A stretch of 64,000 bases of DNA. Source: Megamerina dolium (Eukaryota > Arthropoda > Insecta > Diptera > Megamerinidae). How positions within the stretch are numbered: the stretch's first letter is position 1; each line of letters starts with the position of its first letter. The translations under genes and the position numbers were made by a program. This document shows positions 1 through 13,095 of the stretch, piece by piece. The notes under the pieces were generated by a model. The model did not search any database. It saw nothing but the letters and a program-made list of their open reading frames with translations, and was not told where the DNA came from. The stretch spans positions 103,371,388-103,435,387 of the forward strand of contig OY978525.1 in the NCBI GenBank assembly GCA_963854835.1, written 5' to 3'.

Positions 1-2
1 TT

Positions 3-1775
3 GTTGCAAACAATACTGGCCCAGTACCAGCAACACCGGCTGCCGGTCTGATGGTCGGGTCGATTAGCAACGATGAACGTGCACGCCTGGAAGCCGAACG
101 TGAACGTCTCTATTTGCAATTGGACGAAAAAGACGAAGAAATCAACCAGCAGAGTCAATATGTTGAGAATTTGAAAGATCAAATTTTGGAGCAGGAAGAA
201 CTTATTGCAAATGCACGTCGCGAGTACGAGGCATTGCAATCGGAGATGGCACGCATTCAGCAGGAGAATGAATCTGCCAAGGAAGAAGTGAAAGAAGTAC
301 TGCAAGCGCTCGAAGAACTGGCTGTCAATTATGATCAGAAATCGCAAGAGATTGATACAAAGAACAAAGACATCGATGCACTGAATGAGGAATTGCAACA
401 AAAGCAGACACTCTTGAGCACAACGACATCCGAGCTGCAGCAACTGAAGGATATGTCGTCGCATCAGAAGAAACGCATCAACGAAATGTTGGCAAATCTT
501 TTGCGAGATCTTGCCGAAGTTGGCCAAGCACTTACCACTGGTGATTCTGCTATCGATATGAAAATGAACACCGTCCCCGGCAGTGATACAACAAAAGTTG
601 AGGAAGATTTCACCATGGCACGTCTGTACATTAGCAAGATGAAGACGGAGGCTAAAAATATGGCACAACGATGCACCAATATGGAAACGCAACAAGTTGA
701 CTCAAACAAAAAGCTTACCGAATATGAGAAGGATCTCGGTGAGTATCGTCTGCTGATCTCGCAGCATGAGGCCCGTATGAAATCGCTGCAAGAATCGATG
801 CGCGAAGCGGAGAACAAAAAGCGTTCGCTTGAGGAACAAATCGATTCGTTGCGTGAGGAATGTGCTAAACTGAAGGCGGCCGAACATGTTTCGGCCGTAA
901 ATGCCGAAGAGAAGCAAAAGGCCGAACAGTTGCGTTCGATGTTCGACTCGCAGATGGATGAATTGCGTGAGGCACATACTAAACAAGTCTCGGAATTGCG
1001 CGATGAGATCTTGGCCAAGCAACATGAGATGAGTGAGATGAAGGACATCCATCAGAAATTGATATTGGCACATCAACAGATGGCGGCCGACTATGAGAAA
1101 TTAAAGCAGGAAGAAGTTGAAAAATCAAACAAACTGCAAGATATTATTCTTACCAATGAGCGTCGCGAACAGGCGCGCAAAGATCTTAAGGGCTTGGAGG
1201 ATACAGTGGCGAAAGAGTTGCAGACACTGCATAACCTTAGAAAATTATTTGTGCAAGATTTACAGGTAAGTCAATGCGAGAATTTAATGCGCACGCTTAC
1301 ATGTATTTTCATTTGATTATTTCTCTTGTTAAAGGCACGCATAAAGAAGACGGTTATCAATGAGGATAGCGAAGATGATGGCGGATCGTTGGCACAAAAG
1401 CAGAAAATCTCCTTCCTAGAGAATAATCTCGATCAATTGACAAAGGTGCACAAGCAGTTGGTGCGTGATAATGCTGACCTACGCTGCGAACTGCCAAAAT
1501 TGGAGAAACGTCTACGTACCACCATGGAACGCGTAAAGGCACTCGAGACTGCGCTAAAAGAGGCCAAAGAAGGCGCCATGCGTGATCGCAAACGCTACCA
1601 ATACGAGGTGGATCGCATCAAGGAGGCGGTGCGACAGAAGCATCTTGGACGGCGCGGACCACAGGCACAAATTGCTAAGCCGATACGAGCCGGACAGGGG
1701 GCTGTTGCAATTCGTGGAGGTGGCAGTCATGTGGTGACTGGTCAAATGCCACAAGCTAGTGCTGTTAGTTCGTAA
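3..1775 (+). CDS. Khc: Kinesin heavy chain, C-terminal half (5' end outside window)
   Basis: Conventional kinesin-1 heavy chain, the plus-end microtubule motor of axonal and cytoplasmic transport. Coding parts are 3-1265 and 1335-1775, 567 codons of a protein that is about 975 residues in Drosophila. The motor domain lies upstream of the window. What is visible is almost entirely heptad-rich coiled coil (stalk and light-chain-binding region), broken by a short G/S/T-rich hinge near 525-600. The second exon carries the tail: the stretch [20 protein letters not shown] and, at 1671-1679, the IAK autoinhibition motif inside [10 protein letters not shown], followed by a Gly-rich end and a stop at 1773-1775. 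The 69-nt intron 1266-1334 (GTAAGT...AAAG) joins VQDLQ to ARIKK. Reading is open from the first bases, so the window starts inside an exon. Identity is recognised from long conserved stretches; very sure. Confidence 0.97.
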
Positions 1776-4700
1776 AGCGATTTCTTTTTTAATTTTATTG
1801 CAATGACTATTTTTTTTGTATGATTATTAAAATATGATTAACTCAGCAAAGGAGCAAGATAATGAAAATTAGATGAAAGAATCGATTTTAAAGAAACAAC
1901 AACAAAAAAAAAGCAAGACAACAAAAACGAAAGAAGAAAATAAACATCTAGCAAAACAAAATAAAAAATATATCTAATAAAATGAAAAAAAAAAACTGAA
2001 AGAAAGATAGGCAACGGCACGAGTAGGAGATATATTTTATTTTAACTTTTTTTTTTTTTAATTTTTGTTTTGTTTTAAATTTTGTTTTTAGAAAAGCAGG
2101 TATAGCAAAGAAAACAAAAAAAAAAATACCAACAAACAAAAATTAATTATTTATTTTACATACATAAACAAGAAGCAAGCATCGTAAATAATAGTTATTT
2201 GAAACTAATAATTATATACCTAATAATAACATAATTATTTTAAATATACATATATTACTATAATTATGAAAACAGATCTAAATGAAACAAATATAAATAT
2301 ATTTAAAACAAAAAATGAAAGAAAAAAAAATGCAAATATTAAAAAATTCGAACATCATTTGGTATCAAGAAAACATCAGAGTGGGAAGGAGAGAGAAGAA
2401 GAAAAACTATTTTTTCCATATTCTAATAATGATCATTCATTGATTGTATACAGGGACCGAATATAATAGTTATTTAATTAACGGTTAAAAAAAAAAACAT
2501 TTTCAAAATGACACAATTCAATACTCAATACAACTCAAGTTATTTCAATTTCTATAGAATTTTATTTTTTAAATACAACAACCACATAAAATGCATTTAT
2601 AATTTTTCAATCCGGCATATAAATAATTTTTTTTGTTTAAAAACAAATTAAATTAAAATCATTCCTCAGCGCAGTGACGAATTTTTCTCAACATACAAAA
2701 AGTTTGTGTTTTAATTTGAGAAAAAAATACAAAATAAATTAAATATTAGTCATGTTTTATTCGACAACACGCTATATCATTTTCCTATATAGAATGGATT
2801 AAAATTTTTATTTTATATAAAAATTTCAAATAGCACAAATTCTGATTATTTAATTAATAAAATATTTCAAAAATAGTGATTTAATTTTATTGTAAAATTC
2901 TTCCTTTTTTATTATAATCATTATAATATTTTAAAAGATGTTTATAATGAAACATCCCTGTACTCTAATGTAGCACTAATATTAAGCAACATTTTGAGCA
3001 TACTTATCGCCTATGATGCATGTTGTCGGTGCTAGCTAAGCATGAGTGCCGAATAAAACACGACTATTAATTTTTATTGCTGAATGGAATAAAATTAATG
3101 TGTTTTAGGCAAAAAAAAAAAACCAATAACAAAAAAGGTTACACAATTAATTAAGAGTTTGGCAGTAGCAACCAAGCGACAAATTAAACCACAAAAAAGG
3201 ATATTTGATAAAAAAAAAAAATAAGAATAGTTGTGTACTCTTCACAGCAGCTTTAATTCGGTTGAGCGTGCACGATGAAAAGCACAAACAAATATCAAAA
3301 AATTTTATTAAAAATGTTGGAGAAAAATGAAAAACAATGGTATGCGTAGACTGGAGCAGTCGCAATGGCGACTTTTTGTCATCCCTACTACTAACTTGAG
3401 GCAATTTTTAATACAGTGTGAACAAAAAGTACGCACAAGGATTAAACTCAATGGCCTTCGAACCCAATATCACAATTATTATGGGTTTTGTGGCTTAAAT
3501 ATGGAGCATTTGTTTCAATTTATTCAATAGAATATAGAAAAATATTAATAAAAAAATATGAATTTAATTTTTTTCTGACATTTTTGGTAAAATCGGTCTT
3601 TTTTTTTAGATATTTGCGTTCAAAGTTTTTGACGTGTGATAGCCTTTTTGTAGTTGTAGTATATGAAAGAAGGATTTCGATATCTACTTTAACCCAGATA
3701 TTCTCATTCGGATTTGTTTATCTATAAAATCTATATTATTGTTCAAAAAAGCTGAAACTGAGTCGAAAGGAGATATGCTCTTCCTGCATAAAACAATATA
3801 ACAATAATCCGTTACGTTTTTATTTCACGAAAACGCGTTTAATACAATTCCATAACATTTTTTTATTCAGATGTAGTTTTTATTAAATAAGCGCTGATTT
3901 ATTTTCGCATCAAAGGTAATATTCTGAAACAAATGACAGATTTTTTAAATTGTTTCTCGTTCCTTTTAAACATTGGAACATAATATAACATTAGTCAAAA
4001 AAATACGTCGCATACAGCAGGAACTCTAGTCTCTATAGAGCCCATTTATAAAAAAAAGGACATTTCTCACCTTGTTCCCTTATTCCATATACTTTTGTGG
4101 CAAGTAAGGTACTGCGAGTTTTTGCGGAAGGACCCGACATTAAAAAATTATTCTAAATCTTTGCCCTTATTCATTGTGCGCCGAAATATATCTAAATACT
4201 AGATTGAAAAATTAAAATTCACAAAAATATCGTAATTTCATTTCATTTGATAATTACGGTCCCTGATTGTATATAAAATGTTGTAATTTCTCTGTTTGAG
4301 TTTCGTTTCTTCGATTTTTAGTTGTTGATTTCATTCTGCTTTTCACAATAACGGAGGAGGTAAGCAATATATGTATTGTATGTTACAAAATAATGAAGAA
4401 AAAACGCATGCGACGACTGACGATGCTTAAGTATAATTACACAGACGTTAGGCAACACAATGCACAACACAATGCAATACAAAACAATTTAAAGCGTATT
4501 TATATGTGGCGCATAAAAGTGCAAGATTCTGTTTTTTTTTTTATATTTTTTACTTTAAATTATGCTTTCAATGTTGGCTTTCAAACATATTTCATACCGC
4601 AGATTGCAATTGTATTAATTGAGTGGTTACGAGTAATTTAGTGTGCATTTTGTTAATCTCAATATGTACGTGTTTTAATATGAAAACATAATATTTTGCT

Positions 4701-6003
4701 GAGCAAAATACTTAATGTTTTTGATAATAAAAGTGTAAGGTTTACAAATACTCACCACTTGGTTAAAAATGTATTTCTTTTATATTTCATTAGAGTATAG
4801 CCCATTTATTGATAATAATGATAATAATGTAAGCGTATAAAACTGTGCCTTCATAATTGCTAATTCATTTTCACTGCAACACTTCCTCCAATGTAATCTT
4901 TTTTTAAAAAAATTTTTTGCTATATATTCAAACCAAAAAAATTAAAATAATTTGCACTATCATCATATATATATGCTTGTATGTATTTATTTATATCTTT
5001 ATTTTAGATTTAGAAGTAATTTCATATTATTTGATACACACTCACACACACACACACACACACACGCTAATATTATATTAATCATAATTAATAAATAAAT
5101 CAATGAATAATTGCGAGAAGCAATCGTTTGAATGCTTATGCTTAACAAACACATAGAGAACGAGCAAATAATACACTTAAAATATAATGCCTTTGCTTTT
5201 TAAAAAAGTTGTTCTTTTTTCTTGTATGGTAATTTTCTGCAAAATGTCGCAACACAAAATAAAGCAAACATCACACTATTCCCCCAACGATAATTTATGT
5301 TCATTTATTGTATCAATCATACGAGTACATACAATTTTAAAAATATTAAATAATTCGAATGAAAAAAAAAAAGAAATATAAATAAATTTAATTCTTCAAG
5401 TTGTACTAACACAAAATGTATTGTAATTATTATACATATATAAAATAAAGTCAATAAAAAGGTATTTGTTTTTTATACATACTTAATTAAACTTAATTAA
5501 GAAATTATAATACATTGATAAAACGAAATTTCATTGTGTAAAAATTCCAATAAGTAGCATTGTGTGTGTATAATTCTACTAACTATATAAACAACAAAAA
5601 ATGGCTAATAGCAACATCAAAGTTTGCTTCAATATAAATTTGATCCTTAATTAATATTTATGAAAGATATGAAATAATCAATATGCAAACCAATATGCTT
5701 ATTATTACACACACATCTCATACAAGATACAAAATAAAAAAAAAAAAAGATACATATTTTTGGGGGAAAACGTAATTGAATAGAATTATAATACGAAAAT
5801 AAATTTAAATTGTATGATAAAAAAATTACAAAAAAAAAGAAAAATATATTTTCATTTCATCGTCTTTATGTCATTAGTATAACTTATATATATTGCATTG
5901 GTGTCAACTATTGATTGGTATGTAGAATTTAAATTGTTTAAATTTAAATGAAAGCTTCATTCCAATTATTGTACAATTACATATATAAATTATACATAGT
6001 GTT
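1776..6003. other. Khc 3' UTR and convergent intergenic DNA
   Basis: AT-rich sequence with many A and T runs between the ends of two convergent genes (Khc on +, csul on -). The first kilobase or so is probably Khc 3' UTR, with AATAAA-like hexamers such as that near 1935-1941, but I cannot place the cleavage site. A (CA)n microsatellite lies at about 5043-5065. No ORF here resembles a protein, and I see no mobile element with clear ends. Confidence 0.6.
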
Positions 6004-8225
6004 TTATGTACAGTAAATAGGACAAGAGCGTCCACCATGATTGTGAATATGAGTAGTAAACGGCTTTGCTAGACACCATTCATACCAAATTTTCTGCTTA
6101 GACACGCAACGCCAAAAATGTATCTCAATTATTTGTCCACGCTTAATGTTCAATGGTTCCTGTAAGGTATTAATATGTTCAAATAAATTGAGTAAGCTTA
6201 TATACTTGTATATAAACAAAGAACTAAAAAAAAACTATATTTATAAAATATTACCCTCAACTCACCGTAAACGGAAAGTACATCGGAAACCACGATGGCA
6301 TGCCAGCCGTATGTGTTTGTGGATTAATACTGAGCAGTATATTCTTATATAAGACACAATCGAAATAACCACCAATGCCATTTAAAACACAATCTAATGT
6401 CGCTTCAAAATGCAACACTTTGTAACGACTATTATCGATTGGTATCTCTCGATTTGGATGCTCAAACTCAAATAATGGCTGCGGTATGCCAATATTATAG
6501 ACATTTTTTAGCAATACAACAAAGCCACTTTCTGCATGCGTATGATAGGTGGCCTGTTTTTCTCGACCAAATTGCTCATGACGTACCACCTGACGTACGG
6601 CATTATATAGTTTTGATGACATTATCGGATTAATATATGATGTAGATTTACATGGAATGCTTATACCATCGGGCTTTAAGAGTTTCTGTGCACAATCCAA
6701 ACATTCTGGCGATAGTTCATTATCCCCGAATGATCCTAATAATTCAGATACTAATATATCAGCTAGTTCAGGTGGTGAGAATTCACGCATATCCCTTGAG
6801 AATATCTTCACATCTTGAAAATGAAAAAAGAAAAATAGTTTGAATCATGAAATTATCATTACACAAAACTTATTTACCTTTATTATGCCACAATTTCTTT
6901 GCAATACTTGTTAATGTACGTATAGCATTTGGATTTTTCTCAATTATATATACACGAACTTTTCGTTCAGTATTTTCAGCAGCATTCAGTGCAGATCGTA
7001 CAAGAGGTCCACGTCCAGCACCCAACACCATAATCACTGTCTAAAAGTATTCAGTGTTAGTCATCATTAATTCATGTTTGATGCACATGCGATGCAATTA
7101 CCAATTTCTCATTCTTTTCCGTTTCGGGCACACGATCAATTAGTGCCGCTTCAATGGCATCTTGATACAATTTATACTTAACAGGATCCTTCTCAAATAT
7201 CTCATATGTATAGCAATCAAGATTGTCATATAAAGGTTGAAGAGGAATTTCAAGTACATCCTCAAATCTAAAATGTGAAATATGTGTATATATGTAAATA
7301 TATATAATTAAAATAAAACCTACGATTGTAGTTGATGCATGTCTTTATGGTTCTCACGAAAAGTTGTCAAATATTCGGAATAGTGTTTTAGACTATTGTC
7401 CTGTGTGTCAGTGGATATGATAATATTTATATGCAAGCGAATAAAACGTGACAGAATTTCTTGCCACGCTTTTGGAAGCACCGGATAATTATGACGATTT
7501 CGTATAAACATGGTGGACGGGATGATAACAGCTTCAACTGGTTCGCCCAACCAACGGCGCACAATGTTTTCTGATGGACGATCGTTTTCATTCAATTCTA
7601 ATACTACTTTCAGCTTTGGATTGAAATCGGCAGCCCAACGAAAATTGTTCCACCACTCCCATGAATCTTCCTGGTCCATATCCTCTAGTTCATTCTCCTT
7701 TATGTCACGACGCCATATAGATTGCGCTATTTTTACATTATAAACGGGAACTTGAACCAATACAACACCTTGAATGGGCGATAGTATGTAAGTATGCCTT
7801 ATTACAAATGCACACAGTATTTTCTTACCTTTAATATTTGTCGTTACTACACGTGCCAGGTTTAAGTTATTTTTCGATACAAGGCGCAACATTGTATAAC
7901 CACCATATTGAAGATGTTCCGCCCAAGATATATCTCGTCGTAGTATTTGTTCTGAATTTCGACGCACAGCTGGATCCTCAGAATCGCAATCGATTTGATC
8001 GGAAAGCATTACAATCATTTTACCATTCCATTGATCGGCAGTAAGCAATAAATCAGGATACGTAAATTCAGTTTGTTTATCACAAAGTGGAGCGTGTTCA
8101 AAATCAAGCGGCAACTCCATGCAATTCAGCGGTGTCGCAATAACATTGTATGCATTTTGTTGTGCCCGCTCCAGAAACCGCGGCAAACTTTCAATTCCAT
8201 CTTGCATCAAACAAATATAAGGCAT
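6004..8225 (-). CDS. csul: Protein arginine methyltransferase 5 (capsuleen), six exons
   Basis: Type II arginine methyltransferase making symmetric dimethylarginine on Sm proteins, histones and Piwi-class proteins with its WD-repeat partner (MEP50/valois). Exons on the minus strand: 8225-7829, 7768-7324, 7267-7102, 7040-6878, 6813-6266, 6159-6004. They total 1875 nt, that is 624 residues plus stop (human PRMT5 is 637, Drosophila about 610). The start [17 protein letters not shown] matches the family N-terminus. The TIM-barrel half lies in exons 1-2 ([32 protein letters not shown]). Exon 3 has the PRMT5-type Phe in [11 protein letters not shown]. The AdoMet loop GAGRGP is at 7022-7005. The double-E loop [11 protein letters not shown] is intact (catalytic Glu codons 6745-6743 and 6718-6716). 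The C-terminal beta barrel ends FWRC...WYEW...HNHGGRS. All introns have GT/AG ends and consistent phases. No damage seen. It is divergent to CCDC93 and convergent with Khc. Confidence 0.96.
7769..7828 (-). other. csul intron 1: 60 nt, in frame and free of stops
   Basis: Donor GTAAGA at 7828-7823 and acceptor TTCAAG ending at 7769. Splicing joins TNIK-G to [10 protein letters not shown] across a split GGT codon, as expected for PRMT5. Because the intron is 60 nt and has no stop in the coding frame, an unspliced message would simply add 20 residues. An ORF finder will therefore miss it. Confidence 0.85.
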
Positions 8226-8545
8226 ATTGGTACAATTTATTTTAAATATATACCGTATAATTGAAATTTTACTTTTAATTTACACTTAATTTTCATCGAT
8301 TAACGACATGCACGTTCTAACCTCAAATTTATTCCGGTGTTTAACAGGGATATCCAATACATTATCCGACATATAAGTGCTGCCAAATTGCAGATATTAG
8401 AACCGGTTACACTGACATCATTGAAAGACAACAAAAACCAGCTGATATAGAAGAAGAGAATTATTCATTGTCAATTGAATAAAGTTATTTTTTGATTCAT
8501 GTTTTATGTTTTTTGGAGTAATTTGTTTAGTTTATGCTAATATAT
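8226..8545. promoter_or_regulatory. Shared divergent promoter region of csul and CCDC93
   Basis: Only 320 bp separate the csul start codon (minus, 8225) from the CCDC93 start codon (plus, 8546), so both 5' UTRs and core promoters must lie here or overlap. It is less AT-biased in the middle (about 8300-8460). I see no convincing TATA box. The head-to-head layout suggests a bidirectional housekeeping promoter; this is inference from spacing. Confidence 0.6.
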
Positions 8546-11102
8546 ATGGCGACTCGTGATATTTTCTCTAAGCATTTGCCAAATGTAAAATTGGCAACAC
8601 GTTACGATGCAGAAGGACGAGAAATTCAGGTGGGTCAATAGTGTGTACTTCATTGAAATTATCTCACATGGCCATTATTTATTCATTATGTAGGTGGAAC
8701 GGCGTGAGGATGCAGATGCAACGGCTAAGGAACAGGAAACTTTTGATTTACTGGTCGGAGCTGGATATTATCGTGCAAAAATTAAGGGTCTCTCGCCATT
8801 TGATAAGGTGGTTGGTGGTATGACGTGGTGCATTGAATGTTGTGATTATGATGTTGATGTGGATTTGTTGTTTCACGAAAATTTATCAATTGGACAAAAA
8901 ATGTAATGTTTAACTTATAGAAGAGTGTAAGTCGATATATTTTTTCTGAAATGTTTCAAATATTATTTGCAGCTCTTTAGTTGAGAAAATTGTATCTGTG
9001 TTGCCTCAAATGAAGTGTCCTTTTCAAATAGAACCTCATCAAATACAAGGTCTTGAATTTCTTAGTATACACCCTGTTATACAGTGGCTGGTTAAGAAAT
9101 CGGTGAGTTGTGCTCTATGGACATGTTTATATACATGAATTAATATGCATAATACATGTGCGCATATATATAGGTTGAAAATCGAACTGAGCGAGCACAA
9201 CGTTTAAAAAAATTTGCAATCGGACAATTTCATAATCATTATCAGTATAAAACGGATAAAGAGCATTTGATCAAAATACGTAACGCTTCGACGCACATCA
9301 AAAGAATACAAGTATGTATGGATTCAGTACAATCATTGAATATAATTCGTAATAAAAATTTCTCAATAGGAATTATATACTCCTTGCCGTCAATATCAAC
9401 GTAAAGATTTGGCAAATGAAGATGAGAGAACACGCGTACGTATGACACTTCTTGAGTATGGTAATAAGACAACACCTGGTAGCAGCGGTACACCAAAGAT
9501 TGAAACCACCAGCAAAACCACTGCTATTGAATCAACAAAAGAACAAGAAAGCAATGAAGAACAGGAGGTGAATATGCCCAGTTTATGTGCAGCCTTTAAA
9601 ATATAATCTTTTTCAATGTCCTACGATATTATCCCCAGCTAGTTTATGTTTATGCTAAAATTTACTGCTTTATTTTTGTTGTTTGTCATTTTATTTTATC
9701 TTTATATTTTAATTTATTGAATTTGCAGATCGATGTTGATAAACTGCTTAAAAACCTTTACATAGCTAAAAAGGTAAAATTTTATTGCCACGCATTTTAA
9801 ATAATTTTATATTCATTCGCTTTATGTGTCTGTTTTTGTTATAGTGACGTTCAATTAGCATATTATTTAGTTTCTTGAATTTTTGCGAAATTTAATATAT
9901 TTCATTCACTTAGGAGTTTGCCATAGGACCATCGAAATTGCGAGATGCCACGGAACGAAATGCTTTACACAAACATTATACTGAATTCAAAGAGGAAATG
10001 GAAACAGATGCAAAACAATTGTCAGAACAAAGTCAAATGAAAATACTCGAAGCAACGAAAACAGCACTTGAACGTAAATTGCAAAGTAATCAAAAAGAAA
10101 ATGCTGAAATTGAACAGGAATTGCAAAAACAACAGGCACTCTTTGAAGTGGAGGAGAAGCAGCAACATAGTTTAATGTCCGATATTGAAGAGTACAAAAA
10201 AATCGAAACAAAATCTGAACCGAAGTGGGTATTTCTTTCTTTTTTTTTTTTTCAGATGTTGCTGAAATACGTATTTCCTTTTCTTTTTTTTTGAAGTCTC
10301 TTAGAAAAAGTGCAGACCCTATTAAAGCAACATGATGATTTGAGAAAAGAAGAATCTGAGTTTAAAGAGCATTGCCGCAAGGATTTAGCTAATTTACAAA
10401 AAGAAATCGAGTATGTTTCCTTTTGATTATATATGTACACGTATTGATATAGAAAATTTTTCTTATTTTAGTGAATTGGAACTATTTAATGCACAAAATC
10501 CCGAGGAACAGGAGGCCGCTGTGTCTAAAGAGAAAGCAGTCATACAGGAATATAAATTGCATTTAGCTAAAAAGAATCGTGCCATTGTGGCGATACAACG
10601 TCAATTGGATGCAATACCAGATCGTACTGAATTGACACAATATCAACGTCGTTTTCATGAGTTATACAATGAAAGTAGGTTTATGCGTTTATGCGTCATT
10701 CCACTAATCCCATTTTCTTCCACCATAGTGAGTGCCAAACATTTGGAAACGAAACAATATTACACATTATTCAATACGTTAAATGATAAAAAACGTTATA
10801 TGGAAAAGGAGCTTTCATTGTTAAATTCCATATGTGAAACATATAATGAGGGTATGATGAGTGCACACGGACGTGAAGAATTCATACAACAATTTGAAAC
10901 TATAGTTGCCGGTGTTAAACATACAGAGGCAAAGGCACGTCAAAAATATAATGAAGAACGTGCTCGGCGTGACGCGTTAAATGAAGAATTACAAGGATTG
11001 CTTGAACTGCAACGCCAATATGCATCCGCAGTGAAACAATTGACCAAGGAGTGCCAACGTTGTGAACAATTGCAACAACATTTAAAGTCAATACGGCATT
11101 AG
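8546..11102 (+). CDS. CCDC93 homologue (CCC complex subunit), ten exons
   Basis: Coiled-coil protein of the COMMD/CCDC22/CCDC93 (CCC) complex, which works with Retriever and WASH on endosomes to recycle membrane proteins. Exons: 8546-8629, 8694-8902, 8973-9102, 9174-9311, 9370-9567, 9729-9773, 9914-10224, 10297-10410, 10472-10674, 10729-11102. They total 1806 nt, 601 residues plus stop (human CCDC93 is about 631). The N-terminal calponin-homology-like domain is unmistakable: [61 protein letters not shown] linker rich in S/T/E (exon 5) precedes long coiled coils (exons 7-10). The C-terminal block with [20 protein letters not shown] and [10 protein letters not shown] is also typical. The exon 8 acceptor could be 10296 or a few bases downstream in the same frame; I prefer 10296 because it gives LLEKVQTLL. 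It is divergent from csul. No breaks. Confidence 0.95.
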
Positions 11103-11120
11103 TAGTAGTAGTAGTAGTAG
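11100..11120 (+). repeat. (TAG)7 microsatellite containing the CCDC93 stop codon
   Basis: Seven in-frame TAG triplets follow the last sense codon (CAT, His). The first is the CCDC93 stop codon; the other six are redundant in-frame stops. Confidence 0.95.
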
Positions 11121-11317
11121 TGGTAATAGCTGTAGTAATAGTAAAATAATACATTTAATAATAGTACATAGTAATATATAGTAAATACAAAATTGATAGT
11201 GGCAGACGTAGTATTAGTATATAATAGAGCAAATGGCAATATCGAAATGAAAATAACTAAGCATATATTATTAGTAAGAAACACTTAAATAACATTTACA
11301 CACACACACACACACAA

Positions 11318-11365
<48 letters not shown>

Positions 11366-13095
11366 TTTTAATAGTAATTTGATTCTCAAATATCATATAT
11401 ACAGATATACATATTATTCGTTAATTCAATTAAAAAATTATCTGAAAACATGATTCTAATAATCCGTGACATTAGACACATTGAATTAACGATATATTCT
11501 TTATACATATAATCCTTATATCAAACGTCAGATAACAATGAAAGATAAATAACAACAATAAGGACATTAAAATACATTAAATTTAAAATATAAAAATAGA
11601 TAAACGACAAACGTATTATATGTACCTACGTATGTCATTCCTGCTTTTCGCCTGTATTCCCCATTATGATATAAGATTATGATATCTTACAGTTGTCGAT
11701 AAGTACTAATCTTCGCGATGCGTTAAATTATTTAGTCTAATTTTATAAATATACATATTTTTAATATAGTAGTTATTCGAGCGACTGTCGAATTTCATAT
11801 ATATATGAATAAAGTGGTTCAATTATATCTGATAATTATAATACATAAATATATATATGTGCATATATATACATATTTGCAATTTGCTTATGCATACATA
11901 CTTATTTATAAATAAATACAACACAATACGAACAAATTTCATTTACTTCAACTATTATCGAATATGTAGTAATTTCATTATTATAATATACATAATGCTA
12001 AATATACTTATATTTGTATGAAAACAAAATTATATTTTATTTATTTCATATAACCACAAGCGATAATAATTACTGAAAAAACTTTCATTTGTCGTGCAAA
12101 TAACAATAACTAATTGCATAGTTGCAAAGCGTTAGTTGATGATATTCCCCATGGAATTGGGAATAATTAAGAAAATTACAAATAGAAAATATGTATAACC
12201 TGTTTGTCGCAACCTCTTTGTGTAACTACTATATATGATCTCATATTGGCGAATTTGCAATGGGATGATACGTTACCAGCATTTGTTTCAATGATATTAT
12301 AAATAATAGTAAGTATAATAGTACACTACCAAGCACATTAGGCGGTGACTATGTACACTACTCTTTTTATATGCAAACTCATTTTGTGCTTTCGTGGTGT
12401 TATTCAATGCATCTTTGAAAAAAGAAAAACAATTGATTTGCAATTCAGATATTTTATTTGTATAATGTTCAATAAAATTCAAGATTAAGCGAAAGTACAC
12501 TGTATTGCGAAGCCGCGTTATATTTTAAGCCTTTCATAAAATAGAATTTATTCGTTGCCGAAGATAGTCTAAGCACGAGATCGATTTTTTAAAATAGTTT
12601 TTAATACAGCTTGAAGCAATTCTTAGCTATATTAATATTTTGTCCAAAATATGATCGTTAACTTACATGCACAAAGGATTAAGTGCGAAAACAACACAAA
12701 TCAAGTTTGAAGTATATGAATTGCCCTGATTGCTAATTAGACAGTGCAAACTCCAGCTGGTCTACCAGGTATTGCTTTAGAAAGCCATTATCAAAACCAT
12801 TTGGATACCCAACACTTGGGTACTGCATCATCTTTAAATGTTAAATAATTCCAAAGAGCACAATCAAAGATTTGAAGTTTCGCGACTTGTTAAGAACTAT
12901 TTAATGAAGCTTGTAGGCGACTGGTTTAATCCAAGGTTACACTCGCTAAATGAAATGTTTTTGATTATACGTTTTCCTAAAATTTTATAGCTCAAAACAC
13001 TGGCATTGAGTATTACCAGCAAATATGTAGACTACAATACTTTTCATTGAAAATTTATTGTTAGTCCTAAGTTATATGTTACTTACATTACAACC
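11103..13095. other. CCDC93 3' flank, AT-rich, no gene seen
   Basis: The 3' UTR must begin here, but its end cannot be fixed. A compound (CA)n-(TA)n microsatellite lies at about 11298-11362. The rest is AT-rich DNA without protein-like ORFs or clear repeat ends. Confidence 0.6.
11298..11362. repeat. Compound (CA)n (TA)n microsatellite
   Basis: About 19 nt of CA repeat, a short interruption, then about 40 nt of uninterrupted TA dinucleotides. Confidence 0.95.

Noticed and set aside
464..1076. Long minus-strand open frames opposite Khc
   Set aside because: They are antisense shadows of a biased coiled-coil coding sequence, with Ser/Cys/Phe-rich nonsense composition.
8641..8823. Alternative frame overlapping CCDC93 exon 2
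   Set aside because: Out of frame with the clearly conserved CCDC93 sequence and crossing its intron.
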